Shown here piece after piece: positions 24,373 to 33,826 of a DNA stretch of 64,000 bases. Every line of letters starts with the position of its first letter. The first letter of the stretch is position 1. Where the stretch lies: assembly GCF_003072065.1 (NCBI RefSeq), contig NZ_QCYG01000003.1:1-64000 (forward strand). The letters are read 5' to 3'. This stretch comes from Thalassorhabdomicrobium marinisediminis. Its GTDB lineage: Bacteria; Pseudomonadota; Alphaproteobacteria; Rhodobacterales; Rhodobacteraceae. Under the pieces are notes generated by a model. The model was given only the letters and a program-made list of their open reading frames with translations. It had not been told where the DNA came from and made no database searches. The position numbers were made by a program, and so were the translations under genes.

Positions 24373-25892
24373 ATGACCCGCTCCTGAGATTGTCCGGCCT
24401 GACCAAGGCCTATCCCGGCGTTGTCGCCAACCGCGACGTGTCATTCGATATCGGCAAGGGCGAGGTTCACGCCCTTTTGGGGGAAAACGGGGCCGGCAAA
24501 TCCACGCTGGTCAAGACGATCTACGGGCTGGTCAAACCGGACGAGGGCAGCATGACGCTTGAGGGGAAGCCCTTTGCGCCCCACGATCCCCGCGCCGCCC
24601 GCGCCGCCGGGATCGCCATGGTGTTCCAGCACTTTTCCCTGTTCGACGCGCTCACCGTGGCCGAGAACGTAGCCCTTGGCATGGAGAATCCGCCCCCCAT
24701 GGGCGAGTTGGCCGCCCGCATCAAGGACGTGTCGGAAACCTACGGCCTGCCGCTCAACCCGTCGCGCATCGTCGGCGATCTGAGCGCGGGCGAGCGGCAG
24801 CGGGTCGAGATCATCCGCTGCCTGTTGCAGGACCCCAAGGTCCTGATCATGGATGAGCCGACCAGCGTTCTCACCCCGCAAGAGGTTGAAATCCTGTTCG
24901 AAACCCTGCGCAAGCTGCAGGCCGAGGGCACGTCGATCCTCTATATCTCGCACAAGCTGGAAGAGATCCGCGCCCTGTGCGACTGCGCCACGATCCTGCG
25001 TCTGGGCGAAGTGGTGGGCACCTGCGACCCGCGCGAGACCAGCGCCCGCGAGATGGCGGAACTCATGGTCGGCGGCACCTTGCACGTGCCCGAGCGTGAA
25101 ACCAAGGTTGAGGGCGAAGTCCTCATGCAGATCAAGGGGTTGAGCGCGCCCTCGCCTGCGGAATTCGGCACCTCGCTGAAAGACATCTCGCTTGAGGTGC
25201 GCGCCGGCGACGTGATCGGCATCGGCGGGGTCGCGGGCAACGGGCAGGACGAACTGCTGGCCGCGCTGTCGGGCGAAATCCGCGTCGGACAAGGCCAGAT
25301 CACCTTTCAGGGCAAGGACATCGGCCATCTGCCGCCCGACGCCCGCCGTACTCTTGGTATCTGTGCCGCGCCCGAGGAACGGATGGGCCATGCCGCCGCA
25401 CCCGATATGTCCCTGACCGAAAACGGAGCCCTCACCGCGCGCAAACGCAAGAATTTGACAAAGAACGGTTTTATCAACTGGCGGGCCGCGCGTGGCTTCG
25501 CCGAAGAGGTGATCGAGACCTTCGACGTGCGCACGCCGGGGCCGAACAACGCCGCGCGCTCGCTGTCGGGCGGAAACCTGCAGAAATTCGTTATCGGACG
25601 GGAAATCCTGCAAGACCCGCAGGTGCTGATCGTCAACCAGCCCACATGGGGCGTCGATGCCAGCGCCGCCGCCGCGATCCGGCAGGCCCTGCTTGATCTG
25701 GCCGCCAAGGGCGCGGCGGTGATCGTTATTTCTCAGGACCTTGATGAGTTGATGGAGGTCTCGGATTCCTTTGCCGCCCTGAACGAAGGGCGCCTGTCCG
25801 CGCCGCGTCCCGCCCGGGGCCTCACCGTTGAGGAAATCGGCCTGATGCTCGGTGGCGCGCACGATATGGAAGTGGCCCATGTGGCCAGCTGA
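24369..25892 (+). CDS. ABC importer ATPase, BMP-associated nucleoside/purine type (NupA/YufO-like)
   Basis: A 507-residue protein with two fused ABC ATPase domains, as in sugar and nucleoside importers. Domain 1: Walker A GENGAGKST, signature LSAGERQR, Walker B VLIMDEPTSVL. Domain 2: a changed P-loop (GGVAGNGQDE) as in the second half of RbsA-type proteins, signature LSGGNLQK and VLIVNQPTWGVD. It is followed by two permeases and a BMP-type binding protein, and preceded by xdhC with a four-base overlap. The likely cargo is a purine base or nucleoside that feeds xanthine dehydrogenase. Confidence 0.9.
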   Translation: MNDPLLRLSGLTKAYPGVVANRDVSFDIGKGEVHALLGENGAGKSTLVKTIYGLVKPDEGSMTLEGKPFAPHDPRAARAAGIAMVFQHFSLFDALTVAENVALGMENPPPMGELAARIKDVSETYGLPLNPSRIVGDLSAGERQRVEIIRCLLQDPKVLIMDEPTSVLTPQEVEILFETLRKLQAEGTSILYISHKLEEIRALCDCATILRLGEVVGTCDPRETSAREMAELMVGGTLHVPERETKVEGEVLMQIKGLSAPSPAEFGTSLKDISLEVRAGDVIGIGGVAGNGQDELLAALSGEIRVGQGQITFQGKDIGHLPPDARRTLGICAAPEERMGHAAAPDMSLTENGALTARKRKNLTKNGFINWRAARGFAEEVIETFDVRTPGPNNAARSLSGGNLQKFVIGREILQDPQVLIVNQPTWGVDASAAAAIRQALLDLAAKGAAVIVISQDLDELMEVSDSFAALNEGRLSAPRPARGLTVEEIGLMLGGAHDMEVAHVAS

Positions 25893-26012
25893 CCGCCGCA
25901 GGGGGGCGGGTCTGGCCGAATGCAAGGCCACCCAAGGGAGAGGCGGGACACCCCGCCGGACAAAAACGAAACGTCATCGTGGAATAAGAAACGAACGAGG
26001 GGGGATGCGACT

Positions 26013-27095
26013 ATGATCGCGCTGGAAAAACGCCCGCAGCCGTCGCAGGTCTGGTCGCTGGCCTCACCTGTTGTGGCCGTGGTGCTGACAATGATCGCGG
26101 GGGCGGGTCTGTTCGCGGCGCTGGGGCAGGACCCCGTCGCCGCGCTGATCAAGATCTTCTGGGAGCCGGTCTTCGGCCCCTACAACTTCTTCTATCTGCC
26201 GCAACTGCTGATCAAGGGCGCACCCCTCGTCGCGATCGCCCTGGGGCTGAGCCTGGGGTTCAAGGCGGGCATCTGGAACATTGGCGCTGAAGGGCAATAC
26301 ATCATCGGCGCCCTGTGTGGCGCGGGCGTGGGGCTGGCCTTCTACCCGATGGAAGCCCGCTGGCTGATCCTGCCTTTGATGCTGGTGGCGGGGGCCTTGG
26401 GCGGCTTTGTCTGGGCGATGATCCCCGGCCTGCTGCGGGTGAAGTTCAACACCAACGAAATTCTCGTGTCGCTGATGCTGGTCTATGTGGCCGAACAGCT
26501 CATGGCGTCCATGGCGCTGGGGCTGATGAAAAACCCCGAAGGCATGGGCTTCCCCGGATCGCGCAACCTGTCGCAATATGAAAGCGCGTCAACCTGGATC
26601 GACCGCAGCTACGGCATGCACTGGGGCGTGGTCATCGCGCTGATCGCCGTGTGCTTCGCCTATATCCTGTTCTCGCGCCACATCCTCGGCTTCCAGATCA
26701 AACTCGCCGGTCAGGCCCCCCGTGCCGCGGCCTTTTCGGGCGTCAGCCCCGCACGGCTGGTCCTGTTCTGCCTGGGCACCTCGGGGGCGCTTGCGGGCCT
26801 CGCGGGGCTGACCGAGGTCGCCGGCCCCGCCGGCCTTGTGAGCATTGATTTCAACGTGGGCTACGGCTTCACCGCGATCATCGTGGCCTTCCTGGGTCGC
26901 CTGCATCCGGTCGGCATCCTGTTGGCGGGGACGCTGATGGCGATCACCTATATCGGCGGCGATGTGGCGCAAAGCTCGCTCGGACTGCCGGGCGCAGCCA
27001 TTCAGGTGTTTCAGGGCATGTTGCTGTTTTTCCTGTTGGCCGTGGACGTGCTGACAAACTACCGCGTGCGGATCGGCCAAAGGAGCGTTGCATAA
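26013..27095 (+). CDS. ABC importer permease 1, BMP-associated (NupB/YufP-like)
   Basis: A 360-residue inner-membrane permease of the BPD_transp_2 family, with about ten hydrophobic segments starting at VWSLASPVVAVVLTMIAGAGL. The EAA-like family segment GFKAGIWNIGAEGQYIIGALCGAGVG is clear. The ATG at 26013 has a G-rich ribosome-binding site (AGGGGGG) eight bases upstream; an open extension back to 25920 is unsupported. It overlaps the second permease by one base (TAATG). Confidence 0.9.
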   Translation: MIALEKRPQPSQVWSLASPVVAVVLTMIAGAGLFAALGQDPVAALIKIFWEPVFGPYNFFYLPQLLIKGAPLVAIALGLSLGFKAGIWNIGAEGQYIIGALCGAGVGLAFYPMEARWLILPLMLVAGALGGFVWAMIPGLLRVKFNTNEILVSLMLVYVAEQLMASMALGLMKNPEGMGFPGSRNLSQYESASTWIDRSYGMHWGVVIALIAVCFAYILFSRHILGFQIKLAGQAPRAAAFSGVSPARLVLFCLGTSGALAGLAGLTEVAGPAGLVSIDFNVGYGFTAIIVAFLGRLHPVGILLAGTLMAITYIGGDVAQSSLGLPGAAIQVFQGMLLFFLLAVDVLTNYRVRIGQRSVA

Positions 27096-28009
27096 TGGAT
27101 CTGTCCTCAATCAACCCGCTGTTGCTTCTTGCCTCTTTGATGGTTGCAGCCACGCCGATCCTTTTGGCCGCGACTGGTGAACTGGTGGTGGAACGCGCAG
27201 GCGTGCTGAACCTCGGGGTCGAGGGGATGATGATTTCCGGCTCTGTTCTGGGATTTGTCGCCGCGATCTCAACCGGATCGCCGTGGCTCGGCTTTCTGGT
27301 GGCGGCACTGGGTGGCGCGGGCATGGCGCTGGTGTTCGGCATCCTGACGCAGTTCTTCCTGTCCAATCAGGTGGCTACAGGTCTGGCGCTGACGCTGTTC
27401 GGCCTCGGCCTCGCGTCGCTTCTGGGTCAGGGCTACCTCGGCGTGAAAGCGCCCCCCTTCCCCGATTGGCACATCCCGCTGCTGAGCGATATTCCGGTGC
27501 TCGGCCCCATCGTGTTCCAGCACGACCCGATTGTTTATCTCGGCCTCGCCATTGTCGCGGGCGTCTGGTGGTTCCTCAGCAAAACCCGTGCCGGGCTTGT
27601 CCTGCGGGCCGTAGGCGAAAACCATGAGGCGGCGCACGGCTTGGGTTATCACGTGGTGCGCACGCGCCTTCTGGCGATCATGTTCGGCGGGGCCTGCGCG
27701 GGCCTTGGCGGGGCCTATCTGTCCATCGTCCGCGTGCCGACCTATGCCGACGGGCTGACCGCCGGAGCAGGCTGGATTGCCCTTGCGATTGTGGTTTTTG
27801 CAAGCTGGAAACCGGGGCGGCTGCTGCTGGGGGCCTATCTGTTCGGCGGCGTTACGGTATTGCAGTTGAACTTGCAGGCCGCGGGCGTCGCGATCCCGGT
27901 CGAGTACCTTTCGATGTCGCCGTATATTGCCACCATCCTCGTTCTGGTCATTATGTCAGCCAGCGGGGCACCCGGATCACTGGGAAAGACGTTCCACGCC
28001 GCACGCTAG
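27095..28009 (+). CDS. ABC importer permease 2, BMP-associated (NupC/YufQ-like)
   Basis: A 304-residue second permease with the family motif GELVVERAGVLNLGVEGMMISG near residues 28-50 and about eight to nine membrane segments. It forms the heterodimeric channel with the preceding permease. Its start codon shares the A of the previous stop. The binding-protein gene follows after a 40-bp gap. Confidence 0.9.
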   Translation: MDLSSINPLLLLASLMVAATPILLAATGELVVERAGVLNLGVEGMMISGSVLGFVAAISTGSPWLGFLVAALGGAGMALVFGILTQFFLSNQVATGLALTLFGLGLASLLGQGYLGVKAPPFPDWHIPLLSDIPVLGPIVFQHDPIVYLGLAIVAGVWWFLSKTRAGLVLRAVGENHEAAHGLGYHVVRTRLLAIMFGGACAGLGGAYLSIVRVPTYADGLTAGAGWIALAIVVFASWKPGRLLLGAYLFGGVTVLQLNLQAAGVAIPVEYLSMSPYIATILVLVIMSASGAPGSLGKTFHAAR

Positions 28010-28049
28010 CGGCCCATCTATAAAGACCTCACCACTAGGGAGACTACAC

Positions 28050-29144
28050 ATGTTGAGAAGAACACTTTTGGCCAGCGCGGCCGCATTGGCAGGCCTGTCC
28101 GGCATGGCCATCGCCGAGGGGCACGAGCCCACCAAGGTCGGCTTCGTTTTCGTCGGCCCCGTGGGCGACGGCGGCTGGACCTATGAGCACAACCAAGCCC
28201 GTCTGGCTGTGGAAGAGCATTTCGGCGACAAGGTCGAGACGGTCTTCGTCGAAAGCGTGCCAGAAGGCCCCGACGCCGAGCGTGTGATGACGCAGATGGC
28301 GCTGGAAGGCGCGGACCTGATCTTCACCACCTCGTTCGGTTACATGGACCCGACAATCAACGTGGCCCAGCAGTTCCCCGACGTGATGTTCGAGCATGCG
28401 ACAGGCTACAAGCAGGCCGACAACGTCAGCGTCTATTCCGCGCGGTTCTACGAAGGCCGCGCTGTTCAGGGCCATATCGCGGGTCAATTGACCGAGAGCA
28501 ACATCATCGGCTACATCGCCTCCTTCCCGATTCCGGAAGTCATCCGCGGCATCAACAGCGCCTATCTGCACGCCAAGGAAGTGAACCCCGATGTCGAGTT
28601 CAAGATCATCTGGGCCTATACATGGTTCGATCCCGCAAAAGAGGCCGAAGCCGCCAGCGTGCTGATCGAACAGGGCGCGGACGTGATCTTGCAGCACACC
28701 GATTCCACCGCGCCGCAGGCCGCTGCAGCTTCGGTGAACGAAGCGGGCGAAAAGACGATCTACACCTTCGGTCAGGCCTCCGACATGGGTGAATTCGCGC
28801 CCCTGCCGCGTGTCTCTTCGATCATCGACGATTGGGCGCCCTACTACATTGCGCGCACTCAGGCTGTCATGGACGGCACATGGGAAAGCGTGAACACATG
28901 GGACGGCATCGGCGCTGGCATGGTCGGCATTGGTGACATCAGCGACGCGGTTCCCGCCGACATCAAAGCCTCAGCCGAAGACCTAATCGAGCGTTTGGCC
29001 ACGGGCGAATATCACGCCTTCACCGGACCGATCAACAAACAGGACGGCAGCGCCTGGCTTGCTGAGGGTGAAACCGCAGACGATGGCACGCTGGCAGGCA
29101 TGGATTTCTATGTGGAAGGTCTGACCTCCGAGATCCCGCAATAA
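28050..29144 (+). CDS. BMP family ABC transporter substrate-binding protein
   Basis: A 364-residue periplasmic binding protein of the BMP/PnrA family, whose known members bind purine nucleosides. The signal peptide (LRRTLLASAAALAGLSGMAIAEG) ends near residue 23 and has no lipobox cysteine, so it is a soluble periplasmic form. Family segments are GFVFVGPVGDGGWTYEHN, IFTTSFGYMDP and ADVILQHTDSTAPQAAA. AGGGAG eight bases upstream supports the start. Last gene of the xdhABC-importer cluster. Confidence 0.9.
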   Translation: MLRRTLLASAAALAGLSGMAIAEGHEPTKVGFVFVGPVGDGGWTYEHNQARLAVEEHFGDKVETVFVESVPEGPDAERVMTQMALEGADLIFTTSFGYMDPTINVAQQFPDVMFEHATGYKQADNVSVYSARFYEGRAVQGHIAGQLTESNIIGYIASFPIPEVIRGINSAYLHAKEVNPDVEFKIIWAYTWFDPAKEAEAASVLIEQGADVILQHTDSTAPQAAAASVNEAGEKTIYTFGQASDMGEFAPLPRVSSIIDDWAPYYIARTQAVMDGTWESVNTWDGIGAGMVGIGDISDAVPADIKASAEDLIERLATGEYHAFTGPINKQDGSAWLAEGETADDGTLAGMDFYVEGLTSEIPQ

Positions 29145-29169
29145 GCGTGCGGCACACCTGAAACCTCTC

Positions 29170-29198
29170 AAAGGCCCGCCCCACCGGCGGGCCTTTTT
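29170..29198 (+). terminator. Intrinsic terminator of the xdh-importer cluster
   Basis: AAAGGCCCGCC pairs with GGCGGGCCTTT across a short loop and ends in five T, 25 bases after the binding-protein stop codon. Confidence 0.9.
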
Positions 29199-29323
29199 CA
29201 TGGCGCGAACCGGGTGCGCGCTTCCGCCTGTCGGGGCGAGATAACAAATGTTCTATTGCCCTCCCCCCGAGCCCGGACCCATGGTGCCGTAAATACTACT
29301 TTTTTCGGAACGACGTCTGCGCC

Positions 29324-30313
29324 ATGACCCTGTTCGACCAACTTACCGAACTCACCGGTGATGGCCTGTGCCTGTGTGAGATGATCACCGACGCCGAAGG
29401 CGTACCGGTTGACTACCGCTTCTTGCAGGTCAATGCGCTGTTCGAAGACTATACCGGACTGAAGGACGCCACCGGCCGCACCGCGCGCGAACTTGTGCCG
29501 GAGCTTGAGCAGGACTGGATCGACACCTATGCCCGCGTCGGGCTGCACGGCGAGAAACTCCGGTTCGAGAATGGCTCCGCCGCCATGGGCCGCTGGTTCG
29601 AGGTCTATGCCACCCCCGCCGAGCCGCAGGGCCGTTTCATGATCCTGTTTCGCGATGTCACCCCGCGCAAACACGCCGAGCTTGAGCGTGAAGCCGCGCT
29701 GGCCCAGTCCAAACGCCTGTTCAGCGAACTCAATCACCGGGTCAAGAACTCGCTCGCCATCGTCAATTCGGTGATCTCGATGGAAGCCCGCAACGCCCCC
29801 GAGGACGCGCAACCGCGTCTGACGCGGCTCGGCAACCGGGTCACGGCCATTGGCGCGCTCTACGAAGCCATGGCCGTCTCGGATGCGATCGACAAGGTGC
29901 AGGCCGACGACTACCTCGGCGGGATCGTCGACAACCTGCGCGACGCGCTGGCCCAGGACGAGGATATCACGATCACCGCACAGATCGCGCCGCTGATCCT
30001 TGCCGGGCGTCATGCGGTCTGCATCGGGCTGATCCTGAACGAGGTGATCACCAACAGCGTCAAACACGCTTTCACCGCCGACAGCTCCGGGCAGGTGGAG
30101 GTCACCCTCACCGTCGACGGGGACGAGGTCGTGACGACCGTCGCCGACAACGGCCGCGGCATGGCGGACAAGGGCACACCGCCCTCGGGCCTTGGGTCGC
30201 GTCTGGTGAATGCCTTCGTGCAGGACCTTGATGGCACGATCGACCGGACGAGTTCGGACAAGGGAACCACGACCACGATCCGCTTCCCCAAGCCCGACAC
30301 GCCCCCGGCCTAG
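29324..30313 (+). CDS. PAS domain sensor histidine kinase, HisKA_2 (HWE-like) type
   Basis: A 329-residue cytoplasmic sensor kinase. An N-terminal PAS domain (about 5-115, FEDYTGLKDATGRTARELVPELE) is followed by a HisKA_2 phosphoacceptor with His138 in ELNHRVKNSLAIVNSV, and a HATPase with LNEVITNSVKHAF and VADNGRGM. No membrane segment is present, so it senses an internal signal. No response regulator gene is adjacent, making it an orphan; kinases of this class often feed the general stress response through PhyR in Alphaproteobacteria, but nothing here shows that link. Confidence 0.9.
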   Translation: MTLFDQLTELTGDGLCLCEMITDAEGVPVDYRFLQVNALFEDYTGLKDATGRTARELVPELEQDWIDTYARVGLHGEKLRFENGSAAMGRWFEVYATPAEPQGRFMILFRDVTPRKHAELEREAALAQSKRLFSELNHRVKNSLAIVNSVISMEARNAPEDAQPRLTRLGNRVTAIGALYEAMAVSDAIDKVQADDYLGGIVDNLRDALAQDEDITITAQIAPLILAGRHAVCIGLILNEVITNSVKHAFTADSSGQVEVTLTVDGDEVVTTVADNGRGMADKGTPPSGLGSRLVNAFVQDLDGTIDRTSSDKGTTTTIRFPKPDTPPA

Positions 30314-30403
30314 GGCCCGCCCCTGCCCCGCCACCGCTTCGGGGTTTTCTTTTCGCCCCCGTTGGTCTTGATTGTCAGCGACCACCCAGCGAAAGGGATC
30401 GCC

Positions 30404-31336
30404 ATGACACAGATGACCACCCGCACGGGCGCGGCCCTTGCCCCGGCGGCCTTCGGCACCATGCAATGGGGCGGCTCCGCCGAGGACGCCGCGTCCCGCG
30501 CCATGTTCGACGCCTGCCTGTCCGCGGGCATCACCCATTTCGACACCGCCCACGTCTATACCGACGGCGCATCGGAAACCCTGCTTGGCGCGCTGGCCGA
30601 AGACCGCGACGACATCTTCGTCGCCACCAAGGCCGCCTATGACCGCCCCGCCACGCCGGACAATCTCCGCCACAGCCTGCAGACCAGCCAGAGCCGTCTG
30701 CAGCGCGACGTGATCGACCTGTTCTACCTCCACCGGTTCGACCCCGCGACCCCGCTCGAGCAGACCTTCGAGACGCTGGCGCGGATGCAGTCCGACGGCG
30801 CGATCCGCTATATCGGGGTCAGCAACTACGCCGCATGGCAGGTGATGAAAGCGCAGGCCGTCGCCGCCACCTTCGACACCCGCATCGACGCCCTGCAGCC
30901 GATGCTCAACCTCGTCAAACGACAGGCCGAGGTGGAATTGTTGCCCATGGCGCAGGATCAGGACATTCAGGTCTGCGCCTATTCGCCCTTGGGCGGCGGG
31001 CTGCTGACCGGCAAATACGCCGCACTGGGGGCCGAGGGGCGGCTGACCCGCGACGACCGCTATGCCAAACGCTACGGGCCGGAATGGATGCAACAGGCGG
31101 CCACCAGCCTCACCGACATCGCGCACGAGCTGCAAACCCCCGCCGCGACCCTTGCCATCGCCTGGCTGCGGCGGCACGCGCCGCAGGTGCACCCGATCCT
31201 TTCGGCGCGCACCGTTGAGCAGTTGCAGCCCTCGCTCGACGGGCTCACCTACGAGATGGCCGACGACGTCTTCGCCGCGATCTGCGACCTCTCGCCCGCG
31301 CCGGCCCCCGCAACCGACCGTCTGGAAGAAGCATGA
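30404..31336 (+). CDS. Aldo/keto reductase
   Basis: A 310-residue NADPH-dependent reductase with the TIM-barrel family pattern: the catalytic Asp-Tyr pair in HFDTAHVYTDG, the Lys in FVATKAAYD and the His in LFYLHRFDP, then YIGVSNYAAW and the cofactor loop YSPLGGGLLTGKY. Substrate unknown. The ATG at 30404 has AAAGGGAT upstream; the frame is open a further 14 codons. It overlaps the following FAD oxidoreductase by four bases, suggesting a shared pathway. Confidence 0.9.
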   Translation: MTQMTTRTGAALAPAAFGTMQWGGSAEDAASRAMFDACLSAGITHFDTAHVYTDGASETLLGALAEDRDDIFVATKAAYDRPATPDNLRHSLQTSQSRLQRDVIDLFYLHRFDPATPLEQTFETLARMQSDGAIRYIGVSNYAAWQVMKAQAVAATFDTRIDALQPMLNLVKRQAEVELLPMAQDQDIQVCAYSPLGGGLLTGKYAALGAEGRLTRDDRYAKRYGPEWMQQAATSLTDIAHELQTPAATLAIAWLRRHAPQVHPILSARTVEQLQPSLDGLTYEMADDVFAAICDLSPAPAPATDRLEEA

Positions 31337-32415
31337 TCGATTTTCTTGTCGTGGGCGGCGGCATCGCCGGCACCTCAGCGGGCGCGCGCCTGTCGCATTT
31401 GGGCCGCGTCACCCTGCTGGAGCGCGAAACCGCGTTGGCCTTCCACGCCTCGGGCCGGTCCGCCGCTTTGTTTGAAGAAAACTACGGCCTGCCCGCGACG
31501 GTCGCGCTCAACATCGCCAGCCGCGACTATCACTTCACGGCCAACGGCGGCGTGACCAGCCCGCGCGGCCTGATGCTGATCGGCACCAACGACAACCGCG
31601 ACGCCTTCGCGCAGGATCTGGCCGAGATGAAACTTGCCGAGATCTCCCCGTCCGAGGCCCGCGACCTGATCCCGATCCTCAACGACAGCGTGACCCGCGT
31701 GGGCTATGACGCCGCCGCATGGGACCTCGACACCGACCGGCTGGTGCAGAACTTCGCGCGCGAAATTCGCGACAACGGCGGCACGGTGCGCACCGGGGCC
31801 GAGGTGACGGACGTGACCCGAACCAGGGACGGGTGGGAGGTTGCTCTGGGCGACGAAGTCCTCACCACTCGCACCCTTGTGAACGCGGCCGGGCCTTGGG
31901 CCGATGAGCTGGCGCAGATGGCGGGCATGGCCCCCGTGGGCATCACCCCCCTGCGCCGCTCCATGGCGCGCATCCCGGCCCCGGGCGAGCACGACGTCGC
32001 GCGCTGGCCGATGATGTTCGGCCCCGGCGAAGACTGGTATGCCAAGCCCGACGCGGGCGCGCTGATCGTCTCTCCGGCCGAGGAAGACCCGATGCCCCCG
32101 ATGGACGCTTGGGCCGACGACATGGTGCTGGCCGAAGGTCTGGCGAAATACGAAGCCCACGTCACCGAACCGGTCACGCGGATGCTGTCGAACTGGGCGG
32201 GCCTGCGCAGCTTCGCCCCCGACCGCACCCTTGTGCTGGGGCCGGACGCGGCCGATGCGGCCTTCGTCTGGGTGGCAGGGCAAGGGGGCTACGGCTTCCA
32301 GACCGCCCCCGCCGCAAGCCAGCTGGTCGCCGATCTGGTGGCTGGACGGACGCCCGAACTTGACGCAGGCTTGGTCGCAGCCCTGTCGCCCGCCCGTTTC
32401 AAAGGATCCCGATGA
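31333..32415 (+). CDS. FAD-dependent oxidoreductase, DAO family
   Basis: A 360-residue flavoprotein of the D-amino-acid oxidase/glycine oxidase family. The dinucleotide loop GGGIAGTSAGARL opens the protein, LVNAAGPWADELA lies in the middle and GQGGYGFQTAPAAS near the end. Such enzymes oxidise amino or hydroxy acids; substrate not determinable. Start overlaps the aldo/keto reductase stop and its own stop overlaps the next, disrupted gene. Confidence 0.9.
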   Translation: MIDFLVVGGGIAGTSAGARLSHLGRVTLLERETALAFHASGRSAALFEENYGLPATVALNIASRDYHFTANGGVTSPRGLMLIGTNDNRDAFAQDLAEMKLAEISPSEARDLIPILNDSVTRVGYDAAAWDLDTDRLVQNFAREIRDNGGTVRTGAEVTDVTRTRDGWEVALGDEVLTTRTLVNAAGPWADELAQMAGMAPVGITPLRRSMARIPAPGEHDVARWPMMFGPGEDWYAKPDAGALIVSPAEEDPMPPMDAWADDMVLAEGLAKYEAHVTEPVTRMLSNWAGLRSFAPDRTLVLGPDAADAAFVWVAGQGGYGFQTAPAASQLVADLVAGRTPELDAGLVAALSPARFKGSR

Positions 32416-32789
32416 AATATCGTATTGCCACATTCGTTCTCGCCGTGTCTGCCACCGGTGTGCAGGCCGATTTGTTGCCCCGCTGGGAAGTCGCGGAAGA
32501 AGCCCTGACCGAACGGGTCTTCGATCTGGCAGGCAATTCACAATAGTTCTCACCGTGGAACAGCGAAGACCGCGCAGGCAAAGCCTGTCTGCTGGACGCG
32601 ATGCTGCGCACCTTCGGGCCAAGCAATGTTGAGGGCTACGTGGCATCTTTGGAACGCACCGCCGCCGCGCGCATGTCCTATGCCGACTCGTCCGAGCTGT
32701 CGCTCGACTGGATGGGCGCGGCCTCGCGCAATGGCATGGATCTGGCCACCGTTATGGACCTCGCCATGGCCTGCAACAGCAGCTTCTAG
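32412..32789 (+). pseudogene. Small secreted protein gene interrupted by an in-frame TAG
   Basis: The start codon overlaps the DAO stop (ATGA). A signal-peptide-like N-terminus (YRIATFVLAVSATGVQA) leads into 44 codons, then a TAG at 32544-32546. The same frame continues without another stop to TAA/TAG-terminated codon 126 at 32789 and still looks protein-like (two cysteines, CLLDAML, MDLAMACNSSF). Without the TAG it would encode a secreted protein of about 125 residues. It is a nonsense mutation, a sequencing error, or two short ORFs. I do not recognise the family. Confidence 0.6.
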
Positions 32790-32857
32790 CCGGACCCGCA
32801 CCGCAGCCGGATCGCGCACAGGTTTGACCTGACCGCCGCGACAGGCAAAGGTGCAGC

Positions 32858-33826
32858 ATGACCAGCGCCCCTGCCGTGATAGACTCCCGCGTCAACGCGA
32901 TGATCCGCGAATTCGCCGCCCATCGCGGCTTTGCCGGAATGCCCGAACACCGGCTGATTTACCGGTCCTACGACTTCCCCGCGACCCGTCAGGTCTGGCA
33001 GGTGGCGCTGGGGCCCGAGGTCTTCGCCCTGAAGCTGGATCACGACGCCGGACCCGAAGGGCGTTTGGCCAAGGAATACGCCGAGCTGCAGAACCTCAGC
33101 GCGCATTTCGCCAAATATGACAAGCTGGGCATCGCCACTCCGGTTTACCTCTCGCCCGGCGGCACCTTCTGCGTCACCGAGTTCCTCGATCACCGCACCG
33201 CCGGAGAGCGTCTGCAAGCGGTGGACAACGCCCAGACCCGCCGTCAGGTGTTCCGCCGCGCCGGTCTCTGGCTGCACGCAATGCACGAATACAAGCCGCA
33301 AAAGCGCAAGGAATGGTGGGGCAACTGGATGCTCAAGGAACTCGACGAGGTCGTCGAGCGGGACGAGATGCAGGCCCCCGCGTCCGAGGTCGCCCACATG
33401 CGCGCGATCCTGCACGAACAGGTGCGCAAGGTGAACCGCACCAAGGACACCCACGCCACCTCACACGGGGATTTTCATAGCGAAAACATCATGTTGGGGC
33501 CAGGCATGACCTATGGTTTCGACTTCACGGAAGCCCGCGCCAAGATGGCGGTTTATGACGTCGTGGACTTTCTGAAATGCGACATCTACCGCGACACGCC
33601 GGCCCCGGAAGTGGACCACGCCGGCATCACCAAAGCGCACCGCGAGATGTTTTTCAAAGGCTACAAACACAAGCTGAACCGCGACGTGCTCGACGTGTCC
33701 CTGCGCGGCCGCCTGCTGATCGACTGGGCGTCGATCACCAGACAAAACCACGTCAAACTGCGCGTCGACCGCATCCTTTACCGCAACCTCAAACCGCGGC
33801 TGGATATCGCCTTCGCCAAGGCCTAA
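32858..33826 (+). CDS. Aminoglycoside phosphotransferase-like small-molecule kinase
   Basis: A 322-residue protein of the APH/choline kinase fold. Catalytic loop SHGDFHSENIML (about 203-214) and metal-binding GFDFTEA are clear; the N-lobe Lys is in VFALKLDHD. The substrate is unlikely to be an aminoglycoside; members of this family also phosphorylate sugars, amino alcohols and lipopolysaccharide parts. Its stop codon overlaps the stop of the convergent dehydrogenase gene. Confidence 0.8.
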   Translation: MTSAPAVIDSRVNAMIREFAAHRGFAGMPEHRLIYRSYDFPATRQVWQVALGPEVFALKLDHDAGPEGRLAKEYAELQNLSAHFAKYDKLGIATPVYLSPGGTFCVTEFLDHRTAGERLQAVDNAQTRRQVFRRAGLWLHAMHEYKPQKRKEWWGNWMLKELDEVVERDEMQAPASEVAHMRAILHEQVRKVNRTKDTHATSHGDFHSENIMLGPGMTYGFDFTEARAKMAVYDVVDFLKCDIYRDTPAPEVDHAGITKAHREMFFKGYKHKLNRDVLDVSLRGRLLIDWASITRQNHVKLRVDRILYRNLKPRLDIAFAKA

